DNA of 36,994 nucleotides from an uncultured Collinsella sp. (GCA_900544235.1 UQUL01000020.1:1-36994), one strand, 5' to 3'. Shown: positions 23,753 to 31,605, numbered from the stretch's first letter. Program-made: numbers and translations. The notes: generated by a model from the sequence alone, not told the origin.

Positions 23753-23798
23753 GTCCCCGCAGGGGACGGTAGCCTAACCCTATTCACTATTGTCTCAA
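23753..23798 (-). promoter_or_regulatory. Putative ppk promoter and leader hairpin
   Basis: On the minus strand, TTGAGA (23798-23793) and TAGGCT (23776-23771) are 16 bases apart, a weak promoter match. The leader has a 6-bp hairpin, GTCCCC/GGGGAC (23767-23762 with 23758-23753), 11 bases before the start codon, close enough to affect initiation. Confidence 0.35.
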
Positions 23799-23930
23799 TT
23801 TAGTCGACTTGTGGCACGGACGTATTGTGCGAACGGTATCTTAACCTACTTCTTACGCCGTCAAGGCATGCAACTAACTGCCCGACTCGTTTTGAAAACA
23901 ATCTATATCCATACTCAATTGGTGAGGATG

Positions 23931-23983
23931 TATGAATAAGAATGATTGCGAGCTGAATATAATCGAATTCAAATTGAATCATG
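23931..23983 (+). promoter_or_regulatory. Candidate ARG boxes upstream of first arcA
   Basis: In an AT-rich stretch, TATGAATAAGAATGATTG (23931-23948), CTGAATATAATCGAATTC (23953-23970) and ATTCAAATTGAATCATG (23967-23983) resemble ArgR/AhrC operators (TGAAT with A/T-rich centre, ATTCA-like half). ArgR-type activation of arginine catabolism is known in Bacillus. The rest of 23800-24130 is AT-rich and holds no gene I can support. Confidence 0.38.
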
Positions 23984-24145
23984 GACAGACGATATATATA
24001 TGCAGAAAACCGTTTTAGCTATGCAATTCCTAAACATGAAATTATTTGTGCAATCTTGCTCAATTCCTTAGAAAAAAGAACGATTACCTTTGAAAACCTG
24101 CTTTAGAGAACTGAAGTGCATCATGGGGGAATCGTATGCGATATA

Positions 24146-24211
24146 CCGTTCATCGCACTTTGCTGACCGTTCGGGGGCGAGGTGGAATTGCGGGTGGTTT
24201 TTGGATATAAC
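24146..24211 (+). promoter_or_regulatory. Promoter region of first arcA with CCGTTC pair
   Basis: CCGTTC occurs at 24146-24151 and 24167-24172, 21 bases apart. A promoter shared with the second arcA follows: GTGGAA (24182-24187), an 18-base spacer and TATAAC (24206-24211). Twenty-two bases (24166-24187) are identical at both loci. The leader ends in a small GGCC/GGCC hairpin (24261-24264, 24270-24273) before the ribosome-binding site. Confidence 0.5.
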
Positions 24212-24269
24212 TAGAGCTGTCAGCAAGCAGCGTCCCATACGGAGGGGCGCTGATACATTCGGCCAGTAA

Positions 24270-25536
24270 GGCCCGAAAGAAAGGTAGGAGGCCATGACGA
24301 AAGGTCTGCACGTGCCTTCCGAGATCGGCAAGCTCAGGAAGGTCTGCCTGCACCGTCCCGGCGACGAGCTCCTCAACCTGCCGCCCGACGAGCTCGAGCG
24401 ACTCCTGTTCGACGACGTCCCGTTCCTGGAGGTCGCACAGCAGGAGCACGACACCTTCGCCCAGATCCTGAGGGACCAGGGCGTGGAGGTCCTCTATCTG
24501 GAGAACCTCGTCGCCGAGGTGTTCGACCAGGTCCCCGGCGCCCGCGCCGAGTTCACCGACCAGTACATCGCCGAGGCAGGCATCCGCGGCCAGCACATGC
24601 CGCAGATCGTCCGCGAGAAGCTGGACTCCATCGAGGACAACCTCGAGTTCGTCAAGAAGACCATGGCCGGCATGACCAAGGCCGAGATCGACCTGCCCCT
24701 CACGGCGTCCACGACCCTCGACTCCCTGGTCAACTCCGAGTCCGAGTCCGACCTGATCATCGACCCGATGCCCAACCTCTACTTCACCCGCGACCCGTTC
24801 GCGGTCGTCGGCGAGGGCGTCAACCTCAACCGCATGTACTCGGTCACCCGCAACCGCGAGACCCTGTACGGCAAGTACGTCTTCAAGTACCACCCCGACT
24901 ACAAGGACGTCTCCCTGTACTTCCGCCGCGACTGCCAGTTCCACACCGAGGGCGGCGACGTGCTGAACATCAACGAGAAGACCCTCGCCGTCGGCATCTC
25001 CCAGCGCACCCAGGCCGCAGCTATCGACGTCATGGCCCAGAACATCTTCTGGAACTCCGACTCCAAGGTCGAGCGCATCCTGGCCTTCGACATCCCGGTC
25101 TCGCGCGCCTTCATGCACCTCGACACGGTCTTCACCCAGATCGACGTCGATAAGTTCACGATCCACCCCGCCATCATGGGCACCCTGCGCGTCTACGAGC
25201 TGACCGCCGGCAAGAACCCGGGCGACGTGAACATCCGCCTGATCGAGGACACCCTCGAGCACGTCCTGGAGGACGCCACCGGCGTCGACCAGGTCAAGCT
25301 GATCCCCTGCGGCGGCGGCGACCCGATCGCGGCCTCCCGCGAGCAGTGGAACGACGGCTCCAACACCCTGTGCGTCGAGCCCGGCAAGATCTGCGTCTAC
25401 GCCCGCAACACCGTCACCAACGACGTGCTGTACAAGGAGGGCCTGGACCTTCTCGTCGTGCCCTCCGCCGAGCTCTCCCGCGGCCGCGGCGGCCCGCGCT
25501 GCATGAGCATGCCCTTCTGGCGCGAGGACCTCTAAG
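24270..25536 (+). repeat. Direct repeat, copy 1 (arcA unit, 1,267 bp)
   Basis: Bases 24270-25536 match 27361-28627 with no difference that I could find. The block begins 24 bases before the start codon and ends one base after the stop codon; sequence outside it differs. The offset is 3,091 bases. Confidence 0.9.
24294..25535 (+). CDS. arcA: Arginine deiminase (copy 1)
   Basis: A 413-residue enzyme hydrolysing arginine to citrulline and ammonia, the first step of the ATP-yielding deiminase pathway and a source of acid tolerance. Motifs seen are FTRDPFAVVGEG near 165, HTEGGDV near 217, and the nucleophile Cys403 in GGPRCMSMPFWRED. TAGGAGG precedes the ATG. Almost every codon ends in C or G, more strongly than in flanking genes, which suggests high expression. 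Its product is identical to that of the copy at 27385. The next gene downstream is an aminotransferase and not arcB, and a terminator lies between, so this copy is probably transcribed alone. Confidence 0.96.
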   Translation: MTKGLHVPSEIGKLRKVCLHRPGDELLNLPPDELERLLFDDVPFLEVAQQEHDTFAQILRDQGVEVLYLENLVAEVFDQVPGARAEFTDQYIAEAGIRGQHMPQIVREKLDSIEDNLEFVKKTMAGMTKAEIDLPLTASTTLDSLVNSESESDLIIDPMPNLYFTRDPFAVVGEGVNLNRMYSVTRNRETLYGKYVFKYHPDYKDVSLYFRRDCQFHTEGGDVLNINEKTLAVGISQRTQAAAIDVMAQNIFWNSDSKVERILAFDIPVSRAFMHLDTVFTQIDVDKFTIHPAIMGTLRVYELTAGKNPGDVNIRLIEDTLEHVLEDATGVDQVKLIPCGGGDPIAASREQWNDGSNTLCVEPGKICVYARNTVTNDVLYKEGLDLLVVPSAELSRGRGGPRCMSMPFWREDL

Positions 25537-25598
25537 GTTTTCAAAGACCCGTACAGGTCTTAAAACAAACGTCTAACTGCCATTAGATGTCTCCCATT

Positions 25599-25633
25599 GG
25601 GGCGGTGCGGATTTTTCGCGCCGCCCCATTCTT
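25599..25633 (+). terminator. Intrinsic terminator after first arcA
   Basis: GGGGCGGTGCG (25599-25609) and CGCGCCGCCCC (25617-25627) form an 11-bp stem with one G-U pair around GATTTTT, followed by ATTCTTG. A smaller AAGACC/GGTCTT hairpin lies at about 25545-25561. Confidence 0.7.
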
Positions 25634-25685
25634 GTATGAGGAACGTCAACACGATTGGATGACTGCTTTTGTAAGGAGCTTGGCC

Positions 25686-26810
25686 ATGGATATCAAGGCA
25701 ATCGGCGTTGAGGAGTGGCTTAACGTTTGGGAGAAGAGCGCTACGTGGGATGTCGCCCAGTCGACGATTTCGTCGCTTACCATGGGCGAGCTTCGCGCGC
25801 TCGATGAACAGGACGGCGCCATGTTCTACGAGCGCCTGGACCGCGAGAAGATGAACTACGGCTGGATCGAGGGTTCGCCGGAGTTTAAGGCCGAGGTTGC
25901 CAAGCTGTATCGTCACGAGGTCAATCCCGACCACATTCTGCAGACCAATGGCTGCACGGGCGCTAACCTCAACGCCATCATGGCTGTAGTCGAGCCCGGC
26001 GACCACGTTATCGCCGAGTGGCCTACCTATGCGCCGCTCTATGAGATCCCGCGTACGCTCGGCGCCGAGGTCGAGTACTGGGAGCTTCGCGAGGAACTCT
26101 GCTGGAAGCCCGATATCGAGGAACTCAAGCGCTTGGTGCGCCCCAACACCAAGCTCATCTGCATCAATAACGCATCGAACCCCATCGGTACGGTGCTCGA
26201 TGCCGACACGCTCGGCCAGATTGCCGAGATCGCCCGCTTGGTTGGCGCCCATGTGCTGTGCGACGAGGTGTACCTGCCGCTTGAGAACACTGAGGACTTT
26301 TTGTCGATGGCCGATGTGTACGAGAAGGCCATCGTCACCAACTCGGTGTCCAAGACCTATTCGACGCCTGCGGCCCGCGTGGGCTGGGTTGTGGCAGACG
26401 AAGAGGTATCTAACCGCATTCGCACTTACCGCGACTACACCATGATTTGCGGCGGCGTGTTCAACGACGCCCTGGCGACCTATGTGCTCAAGCACAAGGA
26501 CAAGATCCTCGAGCGCAACCGCAAGATCGTGTTTGGAAACCGCGATATCGCGCAGGCTTGGATTGATACGCAGCATCGCGTTTCCTGGACGGCCCCGCAG
26601 GGCGTGTCTACCTCGTTTATCCAGCTTGATATTCCCGAGGATGACGAGGAGTTCTGCAAGCGCCTGCTGTCCGAGAGGGGAGTGCTGTTGGTTCCCGGCA
26701 GCCGCTTTGAGCTTCCCTGCGGCGCGCGCCTGGGTTACTGCGCGAGCGAGGACGTTCTTTGCGAGGGCTTAAGGCTTTTGGGCGAGGCCCTGGCGGAGTT
26801 CGATCGCTAG
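25686..26810 (+). CDS. Class I/II PLP-dependent aminotransferase
   Basis: A 374-residue fold-type I enzyme. Gly-rich cofactor loop TNGCTGANL near residue 88, NNASNPIG at 161-168, CDEVYLP at 192-198, and the PLP-binding Lys223 in NSVSKTYSTP are present. GTAAGGAG nine bases before the ATG at 25686 sets the start; the frame extends further upstream without support. Because it sits between two arcA copies, arginine, citrulline or ornithine metabolism is a reasonable guess; aminotransferase-fold enzymes acting on arginine derivatives (capreomycidine synthase type) are one relative to consider. It has its own terminators on both sides. Substrate not determined. Confidence 0.85.
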   Translation: MDIKAIGVEEWLNVWEKSATWDVAQSTISSLTMGELRALDEQDGAMFYERLDREKMNYGWIEGSPEFKAEVAKLYRHEVNPDHILQTNGCTGANLNAIMAVVEPGDHVIAEWPTYAPLYEIPRTLGAEVEYWELREELCWKPDIEELKRLVRPNTKLICINNASNPIGTVLDADTLGQIAEIARLVGAHVLCDEVYLPLENTEDFLSMADVYEKAIVTNSVSKTYSTPAARVGWVVADEEVSNRIRTYRDYTMICGGVFNDALATYVLKHKDKILERNRKIVFGNRDIAQAWIDTQHRVSWTAPQGVSTSFIQLDIPEDDEEFCKRLLSERGVLLVPGSRFELPCGARLGYCASEDVLCEGLRLLGEALAEFDR

Positions 26811-26859
26811 GGCCCCGACGGCTCTCAAAGCCGCTCAAATCTGTCTACGATTATCGATA

Positions 26860-26899
26860 ACAGTCCCGTTTCCCATGAGGGGAGCGGGACTGTTTTTTT
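26860..26899 (+). terminator. Intrinsic terminator after the aminotransferase gene
   Basis: ACAGTCCCG (26860-26868) and CGGGACTGT (26885-26893) form a 9-bp stem, followed by a run of seven T. It is the strongest terminator of the region. Confidence 0.92.
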
Positions 26900-26970
26900 A
26901 TACCGAGAAGTCAAGTTGTTACAAATGGAGACGCAAGATCGATTGGGTATTCGACGGGCCTTATACTGAG

Positions 26971-27007
26971 CTTCCGGTGAACGGTATCCAACTTCTGGTA
27001 AACGGTA
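26971..27007 (+). promoter_or_regulatory. Direct repeat pair with GGTRAACGGTA motif
   Basis: CTTCCGGTGAACGGTA (26971-26986) recurs as CTTCTGGTAAACGGTA (26992-27007), 14 of 16 identical and exactly 21 bases apart. The core is the reverse complement of the CCGTTC motif near both arcA promoters. It lies between the aminotransferase terminator and the second arcA. Confidence 0.55.
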
Positions 27008-27019
27008 ATCTGTTTGCCA

Positions 27020-27101
27020 AAAATGAATAGGACGAACTTCTTTCTGAATAAAAATCAAAATGGTTGAGACGTAGCGAGAATTGCGAATTCTATTCATATC
27101 A
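27020..27101 (+). promoter_or_regulatory. Candidate ARG boxes upstream of second arcA
   Basis: TCTGAATAAAAATCAAAA (27043-27060) contains TGAATAAAAAT, the core of the Bacillus ARG-box consensus. AAAATGAATAGGACGAAC (27020-27037) and GCGAATTCTATTCATAT (27083-27099, reverse strand) are weaker matches. The remaining 27102-27188 is AT-rich with no gene I can support. Confidence 0.42.
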
Positions 27102-27188
27102 TTGCGCGAAATATGCAATTTGAGGGTGGTTTTACAAAGATTAGTTTCAATTGATTTATCGGTTAAAAAGGCGTTTAAGCACGTAAAT

Positions 27189-27210
27189 ACACTTTATTAA
27201 ATCAAAGTGT
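27189..27210 (+). promoter_or_regulatory. Palindrome ACACTTT-N8-AAAGTGT
   Basis: A perfect 7-bp inverted repeat around ATTAAATC, 87 bases before the likely -35 of the second arcA. It has no counterpart at the same place before the first copy, so it could make the two copies respond differently. Regulator unknown. Confidence 0.4.
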
Positions 27211-27235
27211 GCCATGCGTGAAGTATATGTGTATG

Positions 27236-27302
27236 CCGTTCACCCCCCCATATAAAACCGTTCGGGGGCGAGGTGGAAGTATGGACTGATTTTGGATATA
27301 AA
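27236..27302 (+). promoter_or_regulatory. Promoter region of second arcA with CCGTTC pair
   Basis: CCGTTC at 27236-27241 and 27258-27263 (22 apart) is followed by GTGGAA (27273-27278), an 18-base spacer and TATAAA (27297-27302). This is the same arrangement as at the first copy, although spacer bases have diverged. The leader again forms a small hairpin before the ribosome-binding site, GGCCC/GGGCC (27349-27353, 27360-27364), where the bases differ but pairing is kept. Confidence 0.5.
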
Positions 27303-27360
27303 TATGTCGTCAGCAATAACGCCTCACACGGAGGGGCGCTAACGAATCGGCCCTGACAGG

Positions 27361-28627
27361 GGCCCGAAAGAAAGGTAGGAGGCCATGACGAAAGGTCTGC
27401 ACGTGCCTTCCGAGATCGGCAAGCTCAGGAAGGTCTGCCTGCACCGTCCCGGCGACGAGCTCCTCAACCTGCCGCCCGACGAGCTCGAGCGACTCCTGTT
27501 CGACGACGTCCCGTTCCTGGAGGTCGCACAGCAGGAGCACGACACCTTCGCCCAGATCCTGAGGGACCAGGGCGTGGAGGTCCTCTATCTGGAGAACCTC
27601 GTCGCCGAGGTGTTCGACCAGGTCCCCGGCGCCCGCGCCGAGTTCACCGACCAGTACATCGCCGAGGCAGGCATCCGCGGCCAGCACATGCCGCAGATCG
27701 TCCGCGAGAAGCTGGACTCCATCGAGGACAACCTCGAGTTCGTCAAGAAGACCATGGCCGGCATGACCAAGGCCGAGATCGACCTGCCCCTCACGGCGTC
27801 CACGACCCTCGACTCCCTGGTCAACTCCGAGTCCGAGTCCGACCTGATCATCGACCCGATGCCCAACCTCTACTTCACCCGCGACCCGTTCGCGGTCGTC
27901 GGCGAGGGCGTCAACCTCAACCGCATGTACTCGGTCACCCGCAACCGCGAGACCCTGTACGGCAAGTACGTCTTCAAGTACCACCCCGACTACAAGGACG
28001 TCTCCCTGTACTTCCGCCGCGACTGCCAGTTCCACACCGAGGGCGGCGACGTGCTGAACATCAACGAGAAGACCCTCGCCGTCGGCATCTCCCAGCGCAC
28101 CCAGGCCGCAGCTATCGACGTCATGGCCCAGAACATCTTCTGGAACTCCGACTCCAAGGTCGAGCGCATCCTGGCCTTCGACATCCCGGTCTCGCGCGCC
28201 TTCATGCACCTCGACACGGTCTTCACCCAGATCGACGTCGATAAGTTCACGATCCACCCCGCCATCATGGGCACCCTGCGCGTCTACGAGCTGACCGCCG
28301 GCAAGAACCCGGGCGACGTGAACATCCGCCTGATCGAGGACACCCTCGAGCACGTCCTGGAGGACGCCACCGGCGTCGACCAGGTCAAGCTGATCCCCTG
28401 CGGCGGCGGCGACCCGATCGCGGCCTCCCGCGAGCAGTGGAACGACGGCTCCAACACCCTGTGCGTCGAGCCCGGCAAGATCTGCGTCTACGCCCGCAAC
28501 ACCGTCACCAACGACGTGCTGTACAAGGAGGGCCTGGACCTTCTCGTCGTGCCCTCCGCCGAGCTCTCCCGCGGCCGCGGCGGCCCGCGCTGCATGAGCA
28601 TGCCCTTCTGGCGCGAGGACCTCTAAG
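27361..28627 (+). repeat. Direct repeat, copy 2 (arcA unit, 1,267 bp)
   Basis: The second copy of the block at 24270-25536, in the same orientation. Exchange between the two could delete or amplify the 3,091-base unit that carries the aminotransferase gene. Confidence 0.9.
27385..28626 (+). CDS. arcA: Arginine deiminase (copy 2)
   Basis: The same 413-residue protein as copy 1, including Cys403 and HTEGGDV. This copy is followed by ornithine carbamoyltransferase and a YfcC-type carrier, so it is the one placed to work in a pathway operon: arginine to citrulline, then citrulline to ornithine and carbamoyl phosphate. Two hairpins in the 105-base gap to the next gene may reduce readthrough. The same TAGGAGG site sets the start. 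Keeping the coding sequence identical while flanks diverged suggests gene conversion or a recent copy event. Confidence 0.96.
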   Translation: MTKGLHVPSEIGKLRKVCLHRPGDELLNLPPDELERLLFDDVPFLEVAQQEHDTFAQILRDQGVEVLYLENLVAEVFDQVPGARAEFTDQYIAEAGIRGQHMPQIVREKLDSIEDNLEFVKKTMAGMTKAEIDLPLTASTTLDSLVNSESESDLIIDPMPNLYFTRDPFAVVGEGVNLNRMYSVTRNRETLYGKYVFKYHPDYKDVSLYFRRDCQFHTEGGDVLNINEKTLAVGISQRTQAAAIDVMAQNIFWNSDSKVERILAFDIPVSRAFMHLDTVFTQIDVDKFTIHPAIMGTLRVYELTAGKNPGDVNIRLIEDTLEHVLEDATGVDQVKLIPCGGGDPIAASREQWNDGSNTLCVEPGKICVYARNTVTNDVLYKEGLDLLVVPSAELSRGRGGPRCMSMPFWREDL

Positions 28628-28638
28628 TCTTTCCGTTT

Positions 28639-28686
28639 CCGGTGCGGTCCCCCTACAACCGCACCGGTTTCGCCCGTCAAACGGGC
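28639..28686 (+). terminator. Two hairpins between arcA and arcB
   Basis: CCGGTGCGGT/ACCGCACCGG (28639-28648, 28658-28667) is a perfect 10-bp stem followed only by TTTCG. GCCCG/CGGGC (28672-28676, 28682-28686) follows. With so short a T-run this may be a partial terminator or an RNA-processing or stability element, giving more arcA than arcB product. Confidence 0.55.
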
Positions 28687-28731
28687 AACACTAATACTTA
28701 CGTAATTCATTTTTTCGAAAGGAAACGAACC

Positions 28732-29727
28732 ATGGGTGTTAACCTCTCCGGCCGTAGCTTCCTCAAGCTCCTCGACCTCTCCACCGAGGAGATCGAGTAC
28801 TTGCTCAAGCTTTCCAAGAACTTCAAGGACATGAAGCGCGCTGGCGTTCCGCACCGCTATCTCGAGGGCAAGAACATCGTTCTGCTCTTCCAGAAGACCT
28901 CCACTCGTACCCGCTGCGCCTTCGAGGTCGGCGGCATGGATCTGGGCATGGGCGTCACCTACCTCGATCCCGGTTCGTCGCAGATGGGCAAGAAGGAGTC
29001 CATCGAGGACACCGCCCGCGTTCTCGGCCGCATGTATGACGGCATCGAGTTCCGTGGCTTTGCACAGGACGACGTCGAGGAGCTCGCTGCCAAGTCCGGC
29101 GTGCCCGTGTGGAACGGCCTGACCACCGAGTGGCACCCCACCCAGATGCTCGCCGACATCCTGACCGTCCAGGAGAACTTCAACTACGACATCAAGGGCA
29201 AGACCCTCGTCTTCATGGGCGACTGCAAGAACAATGTCGCTCGCTCCCTCATGGTTGTCTGCTCCAAGCTCGGCATGAACTTCGTGGCCTGCGGCCCCGA
29301 GGAGTGCATGCCCGCTGACGACGTCATCGAGGCCTGCAAGTCCATCGCCGAGGCTAACGGCTGCACCATCAAGCTGACCACTGACGTCAAGGACGGCGTC
29401 ACCGGTGCCGACGTTATCTACACCGATGTGTGGGTCTCCATGGGCGAGCCCGACGAGGTCTGGGCCGAGCGCATCGCTCAGCTCACTCCGTATCGCGTTA
29501 CCTCCGAGGTCATGGCTATGGCCAACCCGGGTGCCATCTTCCTGCACTGCCTGCCTAGCTTCCACGACACCAACACCACGATTGGCGCCGAGAAGTGCGA
29601 GCAGTTCGGCATCACCGAGCAGGAGGTCACCGACGAGGTCTTCGAGAGCCCCGCTTCCAAAGTCTTCGACGAGGCCGAGAACCGCATGCACACCATCAAG
29701 GCTGTCATGTACGCTACGCTCAAGTAA
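28732..29727 (+). CDS. arcB: Ornithine carbamoyltransferase, catabolic context
   Basis: A 331-residue enzyme transferring the carbamoyl group between ornithine and citrulline. The carbamoyl-phosphate motif STRTR (FQKTSTRTRCAFEVG) is near residue 55. HPTQMLADILT near 131, FMGDCKNNVARS near 160 and HCLPSFHD near 270 follow; the usual form of the last is HCLPAFHD. AAAGGAA before the ATG at 28732 sets the start; an in-frame start at 28642 lacks support. Position after arcA implies the catabolic direction, producing carbamoyl phosphate for ATP synthesis. The carbamate kinase needed for that step is not in the window. Confidence 0.93.
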   Translation: MGVNLSGRSFLKLLDLSTEEIEYLLKLSKNFKDMKRAGVPHRYLEGKNIVLLFQKTSTRTRCAFEVGGMDLGMGVTYLDPGSSQMGKKESIEDTARVLGRMYDGIEFRGFAQDDVEELAAKSGVPVWNGLTTEWHPTQMLADILTVQENFNYDIKGKTLVFMGDCKNNVARSLMVVCSKLGMNFVACGPEECMPADDVIEACKSIAEANGCTIKLTTDVKDGVTGADVIYTDVWVSMGEPDEVWAERIAQLTPYRVTSEVMAMANPGAIFLHCLPSFHDTNTTIGAEKCEQFGITEQEVTDEVFESPASKVFDEAENRMHTIKAVMYATLK

Positions 29728-29741
29728 GAGCATCTGGCATC

Positions 29742-29779
29742 CCGCTCGGGGTGTATTGCTGCACACCCCGAGCGGCTTT
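29742..29779 (+). terminator. Intrinsic terminator after arcB
   Basis: CCGCTCGGGGTGT (29742-29754) and ACACCCCGAGCGG (29763-29775) form a perfect 13-bp stem with an 8-base loop and a short CTTTG tail. Further on, TCTCGCG (29791-29797) and CGCGAGA (29834-29840) could pair in the leader of the transporter gene. Confidence 0.75.
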
Positions 29780-29874
29780 GTCTGGTAAATATCTCGCGTC
29801 GGGCGGTGGGCACGGCACGGAAGATCCGCTTCGCGCGAGAAAGTTAAATGATTTATGAAGGGGGGATGAGAACC

Positions 29875-31353
29875 ATGACTGAGACCGCTAAGAAAAAGCG
29901 CGGTATGCCTTCATCGTTCACCATTCTTCTAGCTCTGCTGGCAATTGTTGCAGTGATTACCGTTATCGTCTCCGGCACGTCCGGCGGCGCGGTTACTGCC
30001 GCCCGCCTGAGCGATTTCTGCACCGCCCCGATTAAGGGCTTCGCTGACGCTCTGCCCGTCTGCCTCTTCGTTATGATCCTGGGCGGCTTCCTCGGTATGA
30101 TGACCGAGACCGGCGCCCTGGACAACGGCATCGCCGTTCTGGTGCAGAAGCTTAAGGGCAACGAGATCATGCTCATTCCTGTCCTTATGCTCATCTTCTC
30201 CCTCGGTGGTACTACCTATGGTATGTGCGAGGAGACCGTTCCCTTCTACGCCCTGCTCGCCGCTACCATGATGGCCGCTGGCTTCGACCCCATGGTCGGC
30301 GCCGCTACCGTCCTGCTCGGCGCTGGCTGCGGCTGCCTGGGCTCCACGGTTAACCCGTTCGCCGTCGGCGCTGCCGTCGACGCTCTGACCGGCGTTGGCA
30401 TTGAGGTCAACCAGTCCATCATCATCGGCCTTGGTGCCGTCCTGTGGATTGTCACTACCGCTATGTCCATTGTCTTCGTGATGAACTATGCCAAGAAGGT
30501 CAAGGCTGACAAGGGTTCCACCATCCTGTCGATGCAGGAGCTTAAGGACGCCGAAGAGGCTCACGGCAAGGCTGCTTCCGAGGTCCACAAGGAGGTCAAG
30601 CTCACCGGTCGTCAGAAGGGTGTTCTGATCGCCTTCGCCTTCACCTTCGTCGTCATGATCGTCGGCTTCATTCCGCTGGCCGACCTCAACGAGGGCGTCG
30701 CCAACTTCTTCGACGCTGGCGCTGTCTACGACGCCGACGGTAATGCCGTCGTCCAGGGCTGGTCTGCCCTGATCACCGGCCTGCCCATTGGCCAGTGGTA
30801 CTTCGACGAGGCTTCCACCTGGTTCTTCCTCATGGCCGTCCTGATCGGTATCATCGGTGGCCTGTCCGAGAAGCAGATCGTTAACACCTTCATCACCGGC
30901 GCTGCCGACATGATGTCCGTTGTTCTCGTCATCGCCCTCGCTCGTGGTATCTCCGTCCTCATGGCTAACACCGGCCTCGACGTCTTCGTCCTCGACGCTG
31001 CTGCCAATGCCTTGGCTGGCCTGTCCGGCGTGATCTTCGCTCCCATGAGCTTCCTGGTCTACTTCGGCCTGTCCTTCCTGATCCCCTCGACCTCTGGTAT
31101 GGCTACCGTCTCCATGCCCATCATGGGACCGCTGGCTGTTAAGCTCGGCTTCTCGCCCGAGGTCATGGTCATGATCTTCTCCGCCGCCATCGGTGTCGTG
31201 AACCTGTTCACCCCGACCTCCGGCGCCATCATGGGCGGTCTCGCCCTGGCCAAGATCGAGTGGACGACCTGGCTCAAGTTTGCCCTTAAGCTCATCGTTG
31301 CTCTCTCCGTCGTCTGCGCCGTCATCCTGACCGTCGCCTGCGTGCTGCTCTAA
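29875..31353 (+). CDS. YfcC-family carrier, probable arginine/ornithine transport
   Basis: A 492-residue protein with 12 or more hydrophobic segments, of the YfcC/DcuC-like superfamily. Segments such as GGTTYGMCEETVPFYALLAA near 105 and STVNPFAVGAA near 160 are typical. Family members have been proposed as basic amino acid or peptide carriers. Next to arcA and arcB the obvious role is bringing in arginine in exchange for ornithine, in place of the APC-type ArcD used elsewhere; this is inference from context. I chose ATG 29875, nine bases after AAGGGGGG. Starts at 29848 and 29866 are too far or too close to it. A terminator precedes the gene, so it may have its own promoter. Confidence 0.85.
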   Translation: MTETAKKKRGMPSSFTILLALLAIVAVITVIVSGTSGGAVTAARLSDFCTAPIKGFADALPVCLFVMILGGFLGMMTETGALDNGIAVLVQKLKGNEIMLIPVLMLIFSLGGTTYGMCEETVPFYALLAATMMAAGFDPMVGAATVLLGAGCGCLGSTVNPFAVGAAVDALTGVGIEVNQSIIIGLGAVLWIVTTAMSIVFVMNYAKKVKADKGSTILSMQELKDAEEAHGKAASEVHKEVKLTGRQKGVLIAFAFTFVVMIVGFIPLADLNEGVANFFDAGAVYDADGNAVVQGWSALITGLPIGQWYFDEASTWFFLMAVLIGIIGGLSEKQIVNTFITGAADMMSVVLVIALARGISVLMANTGLDVFVLDAAANALAGLSGVIFAPMSFLVYFGLSFLIPSTSGMATVSMPIMGPLAVKLGFSPEVMVMIFSAAIGVVNLFTPTSGAIMGGLALAKIEWTTWLKFALKLIVALSVVCAVILTVACVLL

Positions 31354-31605
31354 GTACCCAACGGGTACCCCACGGAAACCTTGACGATCCTGTAAAGGAT
31401 CACCTGGTCATCGTCTGTCCGGTGGGGTAAACCCACCGGTAGACTCCTACCTTTAGCCCCCTCCCGTTCCGTGCGCGGGAGGGGGCGCCCTCATGTTGCG
31501 CGGTTCTACGAACCGCGCAACCAGTCGACGCTGCGCGCCGCCCAGGACGACAATTTGTCATTCAAAAGGCAAGGCATGACCAAAAGGTCTATGCCTTGCC
31601 TTTTT
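31354..31605 (+). terminator. Cluster of six hairpins after the carrier gene
   Basis: Perfect or near-perfect stems follow one another: GTACCC/GGGTAC (31354-31368), GATCC/GGATC (31386-31401), CCGGTGGG/CCCACCGG (31419-31439), an 11-bp stem at 31456-31486, a perfect 12-bp stem at 31495-31506/31510-31521, and AAAAGGCAAGGCAT/ATGCCTTGCCTTTT (31564-31604). The last has a T-run and is a convincing terminator. No gene is seen in this part of the 600-base gap. Confidence 0.7.

Noticed and set aside
24294..28626. The two arcA copies as a simple assembly duplication
   Set aside because: The flanks on both sides differ, including promoters with partial divergence, so the two loci are distinct in the assembly. 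Long reads would still be decisive.
27310..29766. An 818-codon open frame on the minus strand, opposite arcA and arcB
   Set aside because: It is a shadow of the high C/G third-position bias. The same frame opposite the first arcA is equally domain-free (composition mainly V, D, G, L).
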